Shown: positions 17,301-26,793, numbered from the stretch's first letter. The stretch: 64,000 nt of DNA from Escherichia boydii (GCA_041890495.1 CP169086.1:1-64000), one strand, 5' to 3'. Notes: generated by a model from the sequence alone, not told the origin. Made by a program: numbers and translations.

Positions 17301-20300
17301 TATAGGTTCCCAGCCTCTTTCAGGTTATTGATAATTCGTTCAATGTCCACTTTCGCCCGGTCTGATGCGGCCAGCAAAGTAGGCATGTTAAATGCATGGC
17401 ATTTTGTATTGATCACAGCACCAGAATTAACGAGGTACTGAGGAAGCTTATTGAAAAGATCTTGAGCCTCTAACTGCGACCCAAATTTTTCCACGCAAGA
17501 TTGGGTCAGATAGAGAGTATTAGGAGTACTTACCATAAATCTGTTTTTGCGCTTTCTTTTAAACGCCACCTCCATTTTGGACAGAATTTGATGCAGTACT
17601 AACGCAATTTCTACAAATTCAAGCTCTGTAACGTCACCTTCGCTTATAAGCGAGAATTCACCATTTTGGTCTGATTCAGTAGTTGCAAAGACTTTACTGT
17701 TCAGATTGTGACCAGAAACAGGTGATGCTGGTTTTTGTACTTCTGCTTTGTCCGATGATTTATTCCGGTTGCGCTTGGGATTTTGTTTTTCTACCGGTGC
17801 TGTTGGGGCGAACAGTCTGGCCAGTGCTGGCGAAAGATGATGCCCCTTAGCGTCTGTGGGCGCATGCTCTCCATTTGATTCTTCAAGTACAGGAGGTAAG
17901 GCGGGCTCTTCACTTGCCATCACACTGGTTGCGGCTGCTTCGGTCTGGGAATACACAACTTCAGCTGGTGGTGGGCAGTTACCCTCAGTATCTGGTTCTG
18001 AGTTTTCTTGTCCTACAGAAACATCCATAGAGCGTTCAATCGTACCCTGGGGATCAGCGTTCTGTTCTCGGTTAAGTTCTGGTAATTCTGACGGCTCGGG
18101 GAGAAGCTTTTCATTATGGACCGAAGAGCTTGTTGCACAACTACCGACTTCTGGCCGAGAAACACTAAGCTGTGTGAAATCGGTATAATCAATGATCTCA
18201 TGCTCTTCATCTTCTTCCTCAAAAAGATGTTGATAATGTTCATATTCCACAGCCTCAGTTTTCAGCGGACCAGTCGCGGATGCACTATCGGTTCCATGAT
18301 ATTCCACGTCGCCAGAATGTTCTTCGACTGCATTTACACGTGGGGGAGGCAGCTCAAGCGTTTGCTTTGGACGTGGGGCAGAGTTTTCAACAGAAGACTC
18401 ATCATTAATCACTAATGCCTGATACATAGAAGTATTGAAAAGTGACTTTAAAGTTGTTGGCCTTCTTGGCTCATGATAGGTGAGCTGGAACCCGGCGCAG
18501 TTATCGCCGAGCTGGACTAAACGCAGATCGTCAATGTCCCTTACTATCCACATTCCATCGAGAGAGCCTTCTCTGAATGTCAGTTGGAAATAGGGCTCTT
18601 CACTGAATGCTTTTTCATCTAATCCCGGCAGCAATGCCATAGTGGCATCTATGTTGAGGTAGGGGACAGCATCAACACACACTATATAGTCATTGGAAAG
18701 TGGAGCGCTTAAAAGGAGTTCATGAAGTTGGTTGACCAGGACATGGGATTCCGTGTCCTTTGCCGATTCATCTTCACTTTCTTCTATATCAGGAATGACA
18801 GGATCAGCTGCTTCCTCACCCTCAGATTTAACTATCTGCGTGTCATTATCAATTTCATTATCACTTTCGGCTTTCTTCTCAAAATCGTCGGATGAGCCTT
18901 CATTTTTCTTAGAATGTATATCAACATCAATAGAGGCAGAGGAGCGGCCTAAATCATTAACCTTAAGAACAGCCGTCTCAACAGTATCAGTAATTTTAGT
19001 TATAGCGTCCCGACCGGGCACTGGTCTTCTGTATTCAGTAACTGTTTTTTGCTCGTCAATGTAAATAAAGTCTTTATTGGCATTAACGCTAAAAAGACCC
19101 GGCACTGAGTCAGGGATTTTATAGGAATCAAAGATTAAACCAATCCACCTTAGCTTAAGAAGGTTATAGAATTCTAGTTTCCCTATCCCATTTCTAAAGA
19201 TGTTTGATATTTCGTTTTCCGAATAGATACCCGGAATGAAGTAGTGAACGACACGCTCATCATCATAGGGCTCGACGTAACCACGTTGAACCAGGGATTC
19301 TACCAATACCGTCTTACCAGCCTCTCCCTGAGGGAAGTTATATTTATGTAATTCGAAATCATTGAGAACAAAATCAAGGAATGCGTTCTCGTTAAGGTAT
19401 ACCTCACCATTTACGATAATGATGTGCATAGGCTTAGCATTGTAATTGTTGATATTGATACTGGTAAAGTTATGCTTGATGGTACTAATGGCCCTTGCTG
19501 CTGCATCATTCGAACGCAGACCCATGATAGGGTCACGTAAAACATTAAGGTCTGTACCAGTAGAATAGAAATCAGCGGTCCTCACGCATTTAGACAAAAA
19601 GTCATTCCCATCAGTATAAACGTTTAGGGCGGTGATCATTTTTGAATAAACACGTTCTTTATTTACCCGATCCAAAAATGCAAGACATACCGGGTTTAGG
19701 ATTCGCTCAAGGAAAACGCTGGACCAGATATTATGTTGATTATGAATACGCTTTCGCCAGTGGATTTCGTATTCAACCACGTCATTTTCACGTGCCCAGT
19801 CAAGAAGACTTTGTGAGCTTGGCGTCCAAATGATCGGACTAGCTAAATTCAGGCTTACAATATCGAGATCGTAAACCTTTCCGGCATCATGGACTAAACC
19901 ACATATAAACGCAGCATAGAGATATACTTTTCTACGGACTACTTCTTCATCTTGATATCCGATTGGTCTCAGTTCTGAGTGATGCGCATTTTTTAAAGAG
20001 AGTATGGCCACTTCCAGGCTGTGAGAAAGTAACCCACCAATACCATTATGATGATGATTTTCGGAAGCTGGCAAAAGATGTATCCAGCGAACATATTCAA
20101 CCAAGGGCTTTAATACTAAATTAGTAAATGTATATGCATCGTCCCTGATGTCGCTATCGCTGATAGCTAACATCATTGAAATTGAGTGCAGCTTTTCCCG
20201 ATACAGAGACAGGATTGACTGTTCATTAAATGTCTGTATGCCCGTCGGACGAGTTGGATACTCGATGAATTTCAGGACTTCTGGATTTGGATGATCAGGA

Positions 20301-20452
20301 ACAGTGTACTTCTGATCTCCTAGAATCTGCGCAAAAGGAGAGAGGCTTGATATATCCTCAATCATTACAGAGGTTGCATCATTCTCCTGAGATGAGAATA
20401 TCCCCAAAATCCGTTTAATACATAAATACAGCGCCCTGAAATTCATCATCAT
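17300..20452 (-). CDS. traI: MOBH-family relaxase TraI, 1050 aa
   Basis: The N-terminal third has the TraI_2 signature: HHH at 133-135 within ENHHHNGIGG, then SHSLEV, and an HD pair at 188-189 in GLVHDAGK. Relaxases of this group use an HD-type metal site to nick oriT. A long acidic, Ser/Pro-rich linker (about 500-900) leads to a C-terminal domain (about 930-1050). It begins three bases after the 245-aa gene's stop and ends overlapping traG. The tandem ATGs at the start make the exact first residue uncertain by two codons. The protein nicks oriT and is led through the channel with the DNA. Confidence 0.9.
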   Translation of the reverse strand: MMMNFRALYLCIKRILGIFSSQENDATSVMIEDISSLSPFAQILGDQKYTVPDHPNPEVLKFIEYPTRPTGIQTFNEQSILSLYREKLHSISMMLAISDSDIRDDAYTFTNLVLKPLVEYVRWIHLLPASENHHHNGIGGLLSHSLEVAILSLKNAHHSELRPIGYQDEEVVRRKVYLYAAFICGLVHDAGKVYDLDIVSLNLASPIIWTPSSQSLLDWARENDVVEYEIHWRKRIHNQHNIWSSVFLERILNPVCLAFLDRVNKERVYSKMITALNVYTDGNDFLSKCVRTADFYSTGTDLNVLRDPIMGLRSNDAAARAISTIKHNFTSININNYNAKPMHIIIVNGEVYLNENAFLDFVLNDFELHKYNFPQGEAGKTVLVESLVQRGYVEPYDDERVVHYFIPGIYSENEISNIFRNGIGKLEFYNLLKLRWIGLIFDSYKIPDSVPGLFSVNANKDFIYIDEQKTVTEYRRPVPGRDAITKITDTVETAVLKVNDLGRSSASIDVDIHSKKNEGSSDDFEKKAESDNEIDNDTQIVKSEGEEAADPVIPDIEESEDESAKDTESHVLVNQLHELLLSAPLSNDYIVCVDAVPYLNIDATMALLPGLDEKAFSEEPYFQLTFREGSLDGMWIVRDIDDLRLVQLGDNCAGFQLTYHEPRRPTTLKSLFNTSMYQALVINDESSVENSAPRPKQTLELPPPRVNAVEEHSGDVEYHGTDSASATGPLKTEAVEYEHYQHLFEEEDEEHEIIDYTDFTQLSVSRPEVGSCATSSSVHNEKLLPEPSELPELNREQNADPQGTIERSMDVSVGQENSEPDTEGNCPPPAEVVYSQTEAAATSVMASEEPALPPVLEESNGEHAPTDAKGHHLSPALARLFAPTAPVEKQNPKRNRNKSSDKAEVQKPASPVSGHNLNSKVFATTESDQNGEFSLISEGDVTELEFVEIALVLHQILSKMEVAFKRKRKNRFMVSTPNTLYLTQSCVEKFGSQLEAQDLFNKLPQYLVNSGAVINTKCHAFNMPTLLAASDRAKVDIERIINNLKEAGNL

Positions 20453-20455
20453 ACC

Positions 20456-21193
20456 TTATCGACGTTTGCCTGACAGTTCGGCTGCAATGTATGCCTGCAC
20501 ACTTTTATATTGCATTACTTTGGTGATGAACTCTGCTGGACTGTATGGCCCATCCTTACGGCGAGAAACATTCAGAGTCTTTTTCACATTCTCAACATAT
20601 AAATTAATACTCTTTATAATGTTGTGAGACATAACCGGATAGTCGCTTACAGCCAGTAAACCCAAGGAGTTGTACTCATACATTGTGTTCATGAGCTGGT
20701 TCATCTCGAAGATGTACTTGTAAAACCTCATGGTGTTGTGGTTATTGAAGTTGAGTTGTACTGGTTCAAAACTGAAAGGTACAAACTGAGTTGATGACAT
20801 GAATGAGTCATTCTTGTCGAACTCAATTGACTTAATATAAGCAACAAGATTTTCTTTCATCTTATTGTTTTCTTCATGCAGCTCGTTGAACCAATCCTGA
20901 ATAGCCTGAACAAGGTCAGGATGTTTAACTGCATCAACCGTTTTAAAGAGAGAGGAAATAGCGATACTCACATCATCAAAACCTCTGATGACTGCTCCAT
21001 TTCTGGCAGTTAAAAACCGGTTAAAGTCTGGGGTGCCGGGGTTAATAATAACTTTGGCCATACCCTGGTGCTCTGGTCTACGTTGAGTAGAAGTTTGAGC
21101 GTTTACGCCTTGCTTTTTATTTGAACCTTTTACCATTACATCTTTTGGTTCAATGTTAATACGCTCATTGTCCGTGATAATTGCGTCGGTCAT
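20456..21193 (-). CDS. Transfer-operon protein, possibly TIGR03761/DUF1845-like, 245 aa
   Basis: Second gene of the operon; its ATG overlaps the stop of the MobI-like gene and it has the ribosome site AAGGTGG. The N-terminal 45 residues are polar and disordered. The rest is helical, with a conserved-looking core (FVPFSFEPVQLNFNNHN) and a tyrosine-rich helix. Integrative and conjugative elements often have a protein of the TIGR03761/DUF1845 type at this place beside the relaxase; I think it belongs there but cannot confirm. Likely relaxosome or regulatory role. Confidence 0.6.
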   Translation of the reverse strand: MTDAIITDNERINIEPKDVMVKGSNKKQGVNAQTSTQRRPEHQGMAKVIINPGTPDFNRFLTARNGAVIRGFDDVSIAISSLFKTVDAVKHPDLVQAIQDWFNELHEENNKMKENLVAYIKSIEFDKNDSFMSSTQFVPFSFEPVQLNFNNHNTMRFYKYIFEMNQLMNTMYEYNSLGLLAVSDYPVMSHNIIKSINLYVENVKKTLNVSRRKDGPYSPAEFITKVMQYKSVQAYIAAELSGKRR

Positions 21194-21675
21194 TGTGCCA
21201 CCTTAGTTTTTGAGTATTGACGGATTTTTCGTCCAAGTTCGATATATGCTGAATGATAGAGCTCAAGCATTTCTCTGTAAGGCTCCAGCAATGCTTCCGT
21301 TTCAGAAATCATTTCGTATTCCCAGCTGGCATGGTTTACAAAACAGTTCTTAGAATATTTTCCACTTTTCATTGGTTGCACCCGTTTTGACATGTGGCTA
21401 GGCGCTCTTGTTTTATAAGGGCTGAACTGATGCCAAGTGATCGTTACTTTTCTGGCATTACCAATTAGCTCAACTTTTGGTGCGTAAGAACCCAGATACT
21501 CCCTCTTTGGAACTTTGCTATGTCGGGTAAGGTTAATCTCTTGGTGGTTTCGTTCCTTCCACTTGATCCAGTATTTTGTAATGAGATCTTCAGCCTCAAC
21601 ACGCAAACCTTCAATCTGAGCACGTAAATTTTTACGTGTTAGCTCTATAGAACTTATAAGATTCGAATTACTCAT
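21190..21675 (-). CDS. traH: MobI-like relaxosome protein, probably R27-type TraH, 161 aa
   Basis: ATG 21675 has AGGAGG ideally placed; the longer frame to 21729 has no such site. It is the first gene of the minus-strand operon next to the oriT-like repeats. Size, basic character and motifs such as KVTITWHQFSPYK, with a Trp-rich helix near the N-terminus, recall MobI of SXT/IncC elements, which acts with the relaxase at oriT. R27 names the first gene of this operon traH; it is unrelated to F TraH (called trhH here). Confidence 0.6.
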   Translation of the reverse strand: MSNSNLISSIELTRKNLRAQIEGLRVEAEDLITKYWIKWKERNHQEINLTRHSKVPKREYLGSYAPKVELIGNARKVTITWHQFSPYKTRAPSHMSKRVQPMKSGKYSKNCFVNHASWEYEMISETEALLEPYREMLELYHSAYIELGRKIRQYSKTKVAQ

Positions 21676-21860
21676 GACGCCTCCTGATGTGAAATTACTA
21701 TACCGGAGGAAATTTCCGTTTTTTTTCACGAACAGAAGATTTTTGAATGCTCTTTGATGAGGGAATTGGACAGATGTAATGCACTCGCTGTTTCCCCCAT
21801 TCGGGAGGGGCCTTCAGAAACAGTAACAGCGAGTTTAGCCTCACTTCCATCGCTACCCCC

Positions 21861-21873
21861 TAAAGTTACTTTT
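21861..21873. promoter_or_regulatory. Dispersed palindrome, near match (TAAAGTTACTTTT)
   Basis: 12 of 13 positions match; 186 bp upstream of the MobI-like gene, at the edge of the oriT-like repeats. Confidence 0.6.
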
Positions 21874-21965
21874 GAGGGAATGACCATTGTGGATTATTGC
21901 TTTTGATAATGTGCATTGCTCTATTAAAGTTATACATATATCTAGTGCCACTTTTCCAAAAAAAA

Positions 21966-22106
21966 TGACCCTATGGAACTTTGTCCATAGTGACACTTTT
22001 ATAAAAAGTGACCCTATGACGACATTACATAGGGTCACTTTTCAAACATAAGTGACCCTATGTGAGGCATTCATAGGGTCACTTTTCTTTGTTTAGTGAT
22101 CCTATG
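21966..22106. repeat. Inverted and direct repeats of AGTGACCCTATG: probable oriT
   Basis: The 12-bp unit or close variants occurs in direct orientation near 21966, 22008, 22051 and 22094, and inverted near 22028 and 22072. Two near-perfect hairpins form: a 15-bp stem (22004-22018 with 22028-22042, loop 9) and a 13-bp stem (22050-22062 with 22072-22084, loop 9). A third palindrome, ctatgga/tccatag, lies at 21971-21990. The site sits between the relaxase operon and the regulators, as oriT does in R27. The nick site is not identified. Confidence 0.72.
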
Positions 22107-22346
22107 TAAGCATGAGGTTGATGAAAAGTAAAAATGTCAGTTTATGACGGTCAGTGAAAGACGTCGTTATTCTAATCCAACGTTGGGAGGGGCTGAATTT
22201 AGGTTTTTTTTTAATCGCTTCACATTTCGTTAGCATGCGCAGGAATTTTTGATAAAATTCTGGTTAGTTTGGTTAAAAAGTGTTACAAGTAAGCGGTGTG
22301 GTTGAAGGGATAGATTTAAGGCTTATTCAAGCCTTAAGAAAATACT

Positions 22347-22359
22347 AAAAGTTACTTTT
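22347..22359. promoter_or_regulatory. Dispersed palindrome AAAAGTTACTTTT (exact)
   Basis: Exact copy 76 bp upstream of the trhR-like gene. Confidence 0.72.
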
Positions 22360-22434
22360 CACCCTACCGAACACCTAACAAAAAATCCATGTTGAAGATT
22401 TGAACAATTGTAATGGCGCAAGGACAATCAGCAC

Positions 22435-23235
22435 ATGTCAGAATCTGATAATTTAACTCGTAGCTTACTCGGTAAACTTTTCCGCACTGAGATTTCGCTT
22501 ATTCGTAGTTACCGTGCATTTTTAATGTTATTGCCTGTGCATGGATCTTCTGCATATCAAACTGGGACTCCTCTTCTCCAGCGTCGCCTATTTGGGAAAG
22601 GATTTAGTACAGCCGCTGATTTAGCTTTTGAAGTGGAAACACGTCCAGGTAGTTTTTTGGTTCCGCGTACACTCGGAAAGGAAATTACATGGGAGAGGTT
22701 TTTTTCTGCGGTCTTGGACGGTGATTCCAATGTAATTCGTGAATATGATACAAATGATATTGACTATGGTATTTACGATGCCGGTGAAAAAGTGACTTTT
22801 CTGAATGGTACAGTGGATATCTATAATCCCAAGAAGATTCATGAGTTGCGTTCTAAATGTGTTGATATACAGAATGACTACTTTATGCAGGTGTTCTTTA
22901 TCTCAATGCTCGCACCAGAGTTTGTAAGTATTTTCTTTGGTTTAAAACCAACTACAGCTGATGCTATAAAAGACATTGGTTATTCATCGTTAAAAACAAT
23001 TAACGATGTCGTTCTTTTCCCACGTACAATTGCTTTCTCACAAGGGCATATTGAAGAGAGTGTTTCACTTAAAACGAAAGTTTTTGCCTGGGCTTATGAA
23101 TTGTCTGCTGACATCCGGTTAGGAAAAGTTAGTGATGATTTGATGGAACTATTACGTTATGACACTATGTTCACCAGTCACCGTCAGGATGTGTTCAACA
23201 CTTTAACAAATAAAGTTATGTTAAAGGATTATTGA
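22435..23235 (+). CDS. trhR: Probable transfer activator TrhR, 266 aa
   Basis: Starts the plus-strand operon next to oriT and is followed one base later by an FlhC-like gene. No motif was recognised in the protein itself: a basic N-terminal helix region (TEISLIRSYRAFLMLLP), no membrane segment, and a strand-rich middle. In R27 the pair TrhR and TrhY, countered by HtdA, activates the transfer operons and is placed beside oriT; the assignment rests on that arrangement and on the FlhC-like partner. The codons are AT-rich compared with the genes to its left. Confidence 0.58.
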   Translation: MSESDNLTRSLLGKLFRTEISLIRSYRAFLMLLPVHGSSAYQTGTPLLQRRLFGKGFSTAADLAFEVETRPGSFLVPRTLGKEITWERFFSAVLDGDSNVIREYDTNDIDYGIYDAGEKVTFLNGTVDIYNPKKIHELRSKCVDIQNDYFMQVFFISMLAPEFVSIFFGLKPTTADAIKDIGYSSLKTINDVVLFPRTIAFSQGHIEESVSLKTKVFAWAYELSADIRLGKVSDDLMELLRYDTMFTSHRQDVFNTLTNKVMLKDY

Positions 23236-23236
23236 T

Positions 23237-23749
23237 ATGGCAAAGGTCGATCAAACAAAAGCTAATGCTCTATTGCGAGCAGCAAGAACTATGTCGCTTG
23301 GGGCAAATAAAAATACAATACGAATTTTGTACGGTAATCATGTTGCTGAAAATATCGATTTTGAGCCTGGTGCAAAAACAAAACTCAAAAAAGGTATCCG
23401 GGGCTGGAGCAAACGCACAGATAACCGCCGAGCCTTTTCTGCTGTTATTGATGTCGCAGTTAACTATTTTGGTTTTGATCCAATAAATCCGGAAGCGAGT
23501 TTTCGGCAAATTGACTTCAACCGAATAATGAGTGTCCTTCATAATCTGGGATACTTTGTATGCGCACCGGAAGTTAATAAAATAATAGAAATCCTTACTT
23601 CTATGAAAGAAATTGAAGAACTAGGTGCCTGCGAAAAATGTAAACGCCCATACATTGTGCCAGTGACAAATGATGCTCATTGTCCACGTTGCAGATTATC
23701 TTCAACTGCTTCAGCCATAGAGAGGTATTCTCAAGAAGAATTAGATTAA
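23237..23749 (+). CDS. trhY: FlhC-like regulator, probable TrhY, 170 aa
   Basis: Size and layout match FlhC/AcaC: an N-terminal helical part with MSLGANKNTIRILYG (compare LGARLQMLE in FlhC) and a C-terminal zinc site with two Cys pairs, CEKC and CPRC, about 20 residues apart. In flagellar FlhDC and IncC AcaCD such a subunit joins a partner to activate class II promoters. Here the partner would be the 22435 gene. ATG follows AAAGGA, one base after the upstream stop, so the two are translated together. Confidence 0.7.
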   Translation: MAKVDQTKANALLRAARTMSLGANKNTIRILYGNHVAENIDFEPGAKTKLKKGIRGWSKRTDNRRAFSAVIDVAVNYFGFDPINPEASFRQIDFNRIMSVLHNLGYFVCAPEVNKIIEILTSMKEIEELGACEKCKRPYIVPVTNDAHCPRCRLSSTASAIERYSQEELD

Positions 23750-24341
23750 ATTTAAAAAAGATATCGCGAAACTTGCCTTGTCTGAATCTAAATATTGACT
23801 TAAGGCAAATTCTGTTGTTTGCTTTACAATCAAATATTAGTTACAACTTAAATATCAACTCTTGACAAGTAAAGATATAATTTGATTTTTCTTTATTCAG
23901 TTTTTCTTCGTTCCAAAAATGTGCACCTTTTTTTCTGTTGAAAACGTAAAACTACTTAGGTTCTCTAAAACCTTCTATGCATGACGACTTCTTAATCGCT
24001 TTCAATTAATATATTTTATATTCTTGCCTAAGTTCGCTTCTTTGATCCTTAGCTATTCCTTCTTTGAAATATAGAAAAAGCATTACTGGTGATGATTTTT
24101 TTCAGCTCTAAATACACCTGTTTTCAAAGCAATATTTGCTTTTAAATATTCGATAAAACCATGTTTTTGTTACACCGGATTTTTGACAATGTGCAAGATG
24201 GATGATCTTTCCATCACAGAGACTATCTTCTTAGTCAGCACTCCTTTTCCGTCCTTTTCAACATAAAAACGACCATGCTATACGAGCTCTAACCTTTTTT
24301 TTGTATGTCATCATAACCGCATCAGAAAAGGAGAACGGTCT
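23750..24341 (+). other. AT-rich leader of the trhF-trhH-trhG operon
   Basis: Nearly 600 bp, very rich in A and T, with no credible gene on either strand. It must hold the promoter of the plus-strand operon. The composition suggests H-NS-type silencing. No 13-bp palindrome or GGTTATTAG promoter is present in it. Confidence 0.5.
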
Positions 24342-25388
24342 ATGACTCGTATTGCATTAGCGCCTTCAAAGATGGTTTTGCTTATGTCTTTGGTAATTAC
24401 TGGTGCCCACGCCAGCCCTGAGCAACCCCTAATAAAAGATACGCCCTTTGTATCAGGCCAGGCTTATAAGAAGGGTTTCTTCTGGTATGACGATCCTGCT
24501 AAAAAAAGCGAAGCTGAAGAAGAAGAGGTTTTGCCACCAACCGGTGCTGCTAGCTCGCCTTCAAAAGAGGAAAAGGTAGATTTAAATTCAAAATGGCTAA
24601 AAGAGAATATGCCTCGACTGTTAACGCAGGCAATGGATAACCCTACCGCAGAAAATCTATCACGTTATTACACGGCGCAAAGGTTAATGCTGGATATCAG
24701 TACGCGTTTTTCTGACAAATCAAAAGATTATTTTCTTAAAAACCCGATGATGTCTGAAAAACGCAGGCAACCAGTGGAAAAGGTGGCACTGGATGCTCAC
24801 CGCACTGTTGTTGAAAAAAATCAGCAAACGGTAATGAAAGATATCTTTACTAAGTCAGGTTTATTTTTCTTTTTCCAGAGTACTTGCCAGTTTTGCCACG
24901 AAGAGAGCCAAATACTTCAATTTATGCAGAACTATTATTCGGTAGATATTCTTCCAATCAGTATGGATGGAAGGCCATTGCATAATGGCCTTTTTCAGGA
25001 TTTTAACATCCCCAACGCACAAATTATTGATCAATTTAAAATTCGAGAGGTACCTACAATTTTCCTGGTTTCAAAGGATGGGACATCAGCTCAGCGCATT
25101 AGTGAAGGCATGATCTCCGCTGATGAATTAAAGAACACTATTATACTTGCCGCGAAGGGCATGAATCTGATCGATGACGCTTCGTTCCAGTCAACTTTAG
25201 ATATTAAAAGGCAATATACCATCGGCGATGATGGCGTTATTACCGTTAATAAATCCGAAATGGAATCAGACCCATTCCTACTTCAAAAAATAATGGACCA
25301 AAAACTCGAAGGCTATGACATGCCTACGGCCGATCCGGTCAATTATCTCAATGCTGGCGGCAGTTTTGGAGGCACTTATGCGCAGTAA
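24342..25388 (+). CDS. trhF: TraF-type transfer protein with thioredoxin fold (TrhF), 348 aa
   Basis: Signal peptide with probable cut after AHA (residue 24). The C-terminal half is a thioredoxin-like domain with an intact CxxC, C182-x-x-C185 in STCQFCHEES, and the cis-proline segment EVPTIFLV. F-type systems use TraF in the periplasm to fold or link TraH and other channel parts; F TraF itself lacks the CxxC pair, so this version may be an active disulfide enzyme. ATG follows AAAAGGAGA. It overlaps the next gene by 11 bp. Confidence 0.85.
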   Translation: MTRIALAPSKMVLLMSLVITGAHASPEQPLIKDTPFVSGQAYKKGFFWYDDPAKKSEAEEEEVLPPTGAASSPSKEEKVDLNSKWLKENMPRLLTQAMDNPTAENLSRYYTAQRLMLDISTRFSDKSKDYFLKNPMMSEKRRQPVEKVALDAHRTVVEKNQQTVMKDIFTKSGLFFFFQSTCQFCHEESQILQFMQNYYSVDILPISMDGRPLHNGLFQDFNIPNAQIIDQFKIREVPTIFLVSKDGTSAQRISEGMISADELKNTIILAAKGMNLIDDASFQSTLDIKRQYTIGDDGVITVNKSEMESDPFLLQKIMDQKLEGYDMPTADPVNYLNAGGSFGGTYAQ

Positions 25389-26793
25389 TGCCGTTTTCAA
25401 CTTCAAAAAGTTACTTTTGTCTCTTTCTGTTTGTGCTGCAATTTTAGCCCCGACTGCAAATGCAGATAACGCAATGCGTAACATTTTCAATGGCATGATG
25501 ACGTCTACCAGCCCGGCCACCTTTTCCACAGCAACCCGTACAGGCATAGTTGGCGGGTCAATGTCTTACCGAACAACAAACGTTAATACCAACCTTGTTT
25601 CCATGTCGTTTCCAAAAGCTTCTGTCGGTTGTAACGGTATTGACGTTTTTCTTGGGTCCTTCAGCATGATCAACGGGGACCAGCTTGTGCAGGTGGCCCG
25701 TGGTATTGCCCAGGGTGCCGCTATCTATGCTTTTAACGTTGCTGTTTCAGCTATTTGTGCTGACTGTGCTGCAACGATTAATGACATCCAAAACAAACTG
25801 CAAGCGCTAAATAAATTTGCGAAAGATTCATGCAATGCAACTTACTCTTTCCTTTCTGAAAACGTGGGTACGCCAAGCCAGTTCGCTAACTCAGTTAGCT
25901 CTGGACCAGCCTCAATTCTGGGATCGATTAATGGTCTCATTCCAGATTTCGGCTCATCGATGACAAAGTCACCTGAAGCTGTCACTTCTCAGGTTAAAGC
26001 AAAGGATCCTGAAGAGTTCGCTGAAAAATTCAGTGGTAACCTCTTCTATATGTCGTTCATGGATATTGATAAGGGAACGATGAACATCGGAGGGGTAACG
26101 GAGTTATCCGGTTATAAACTGGCAGAACAACTTATGTCTCTCGTGGGTACTGTCATTATCAACTGGGATAGCAAAGGCGAAAAAGCGGGAATGGAAGTCC
26201 GCCCGTCTACCATGACTGTCACGGATTACATAATGGGGCCACCAGCTGGCGGATCAATTAAAATGCTCAAGTGTTCTCCGGCACCAGATCCATCATCCCC
26301 ACGAAAGGCTCAGTGCCTTGTCATGTCAGAAGTTAATGACGGTGGTTTTAAGGGATTAAAGGATACCATTTCTGATCTTCTTTTAAACGTACAGAAAAAA
26401 ATCATCAACGACGTTCGTGTTTCAGATGATGAATTACGCATTATCTCCTATATCGGCATCCCGACCATTATCGACTCTTTGCAAACATTCGAAGCACCGG
26501 AAGGGTACGCATACATTCAGGACATCAGCACTATTGCTGCGACGAGCCTCGTAATCAACATGTTGCGCCAGGTTGAGGCCAAAATTTCAACCATGAGCAT
26601 ACCGAGTGAGTCGCTGTCGGGTAAAAGGGATGATCTCAACCGATTAACAGACAATCTCTCAAAACAGGTTAAAGCCGCCTATGAGCTATCGCATAGCCAG
26701 GTCGGTACCAGCTCGGACGTCATTTCAACCTGGGATAACCGTCGCCTGCAACGGAAGGCTTTCACTGAAAGTATTCGTGGCACACGTAACTGA
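25378..26793 (+). CDS. trhH: TraH-type transfer protein (TrhH), 471 aa
   Basis: ATG 25378 lies within the end of trhF and is followed by a signal peptide (KKLLLSLSVCAAILAPTANA). The mature protein has several cysteines (VGCNGIDVF and ICADCAATI), as in F TraH, a periplasmic/outer-membrane pilus-assembly protein stabilised by disulfides; this fits an active TrhF. The frame extends upstream to 25315, but that start lacks a signal peptide. An exact 13-bp palindrome lies in the signal-peptide codons (25406-25418). Confidence 0.85.
   Translation: MRSNAVFNFKKLLLSLSVCAAILAPTANADNAMRNIFNGMMTSTSPATFSTATRTGIVGGSMSYRTTNVNTNLVSMSFPKASVGCNGIDVFLGSFSMINGDQLVQVARGIAQGAAIYAFNVAVSAICADCAATINDIQNKLQALNKFAKDSCNATYSFLSENVGTPSQFANSVSSGPASILGSINGLIPDFGSSMTKSPEAVTSQVKAKDPEEFAEKFSGNLFYMSFMDIDKGTMNIGGVTELSGYKLAEQLMSLVGTVIINWDSKGEKAGMEVRPSTMTVTDYIMGPPAGGSIKMLKCSPAPDPSSPRKAQCLVMSEVNDGGFKGLKDTISDLLLNVQKKIINDVRVSDDELRIISYIGIPTIIDSLQTFEAPEGYAYIQDISTIAATSLVINMLRQVEAKISTMSIPSESLSGKRDDLNRLTDNLSKQVKAAYELSHSQVGTSSDVISTWDNRRLQRKAFTESIRGTRN
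25406..25418. promoter_or_regulatory. Dispersed palindrome AAAAGTTACTTTT (exact), inside trhH
   Basis: Exact copy 28 bp after the trhH ATG, overlapping its signal-peptide codons. Confidence 0.6.

Larger units (their letters stand above)
21676..22434. other. Divergent intergenic region holding oriT-like repeats
   Basis: 760 bp between the minus-strand transfer operon and the plus-strand trhR gene. It holds two palindromes (21861 and 22347) and the repeat cluster annotated separately. The rest is AT-rich with no gene. Confidence 0.7.

Noticed and set aside
21966..22106. CRISPR array
   Set aside because: Repeats are short, in both orientations and not separated by unique spacers of constant length; no cas genes are present. 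An oriT fits better.
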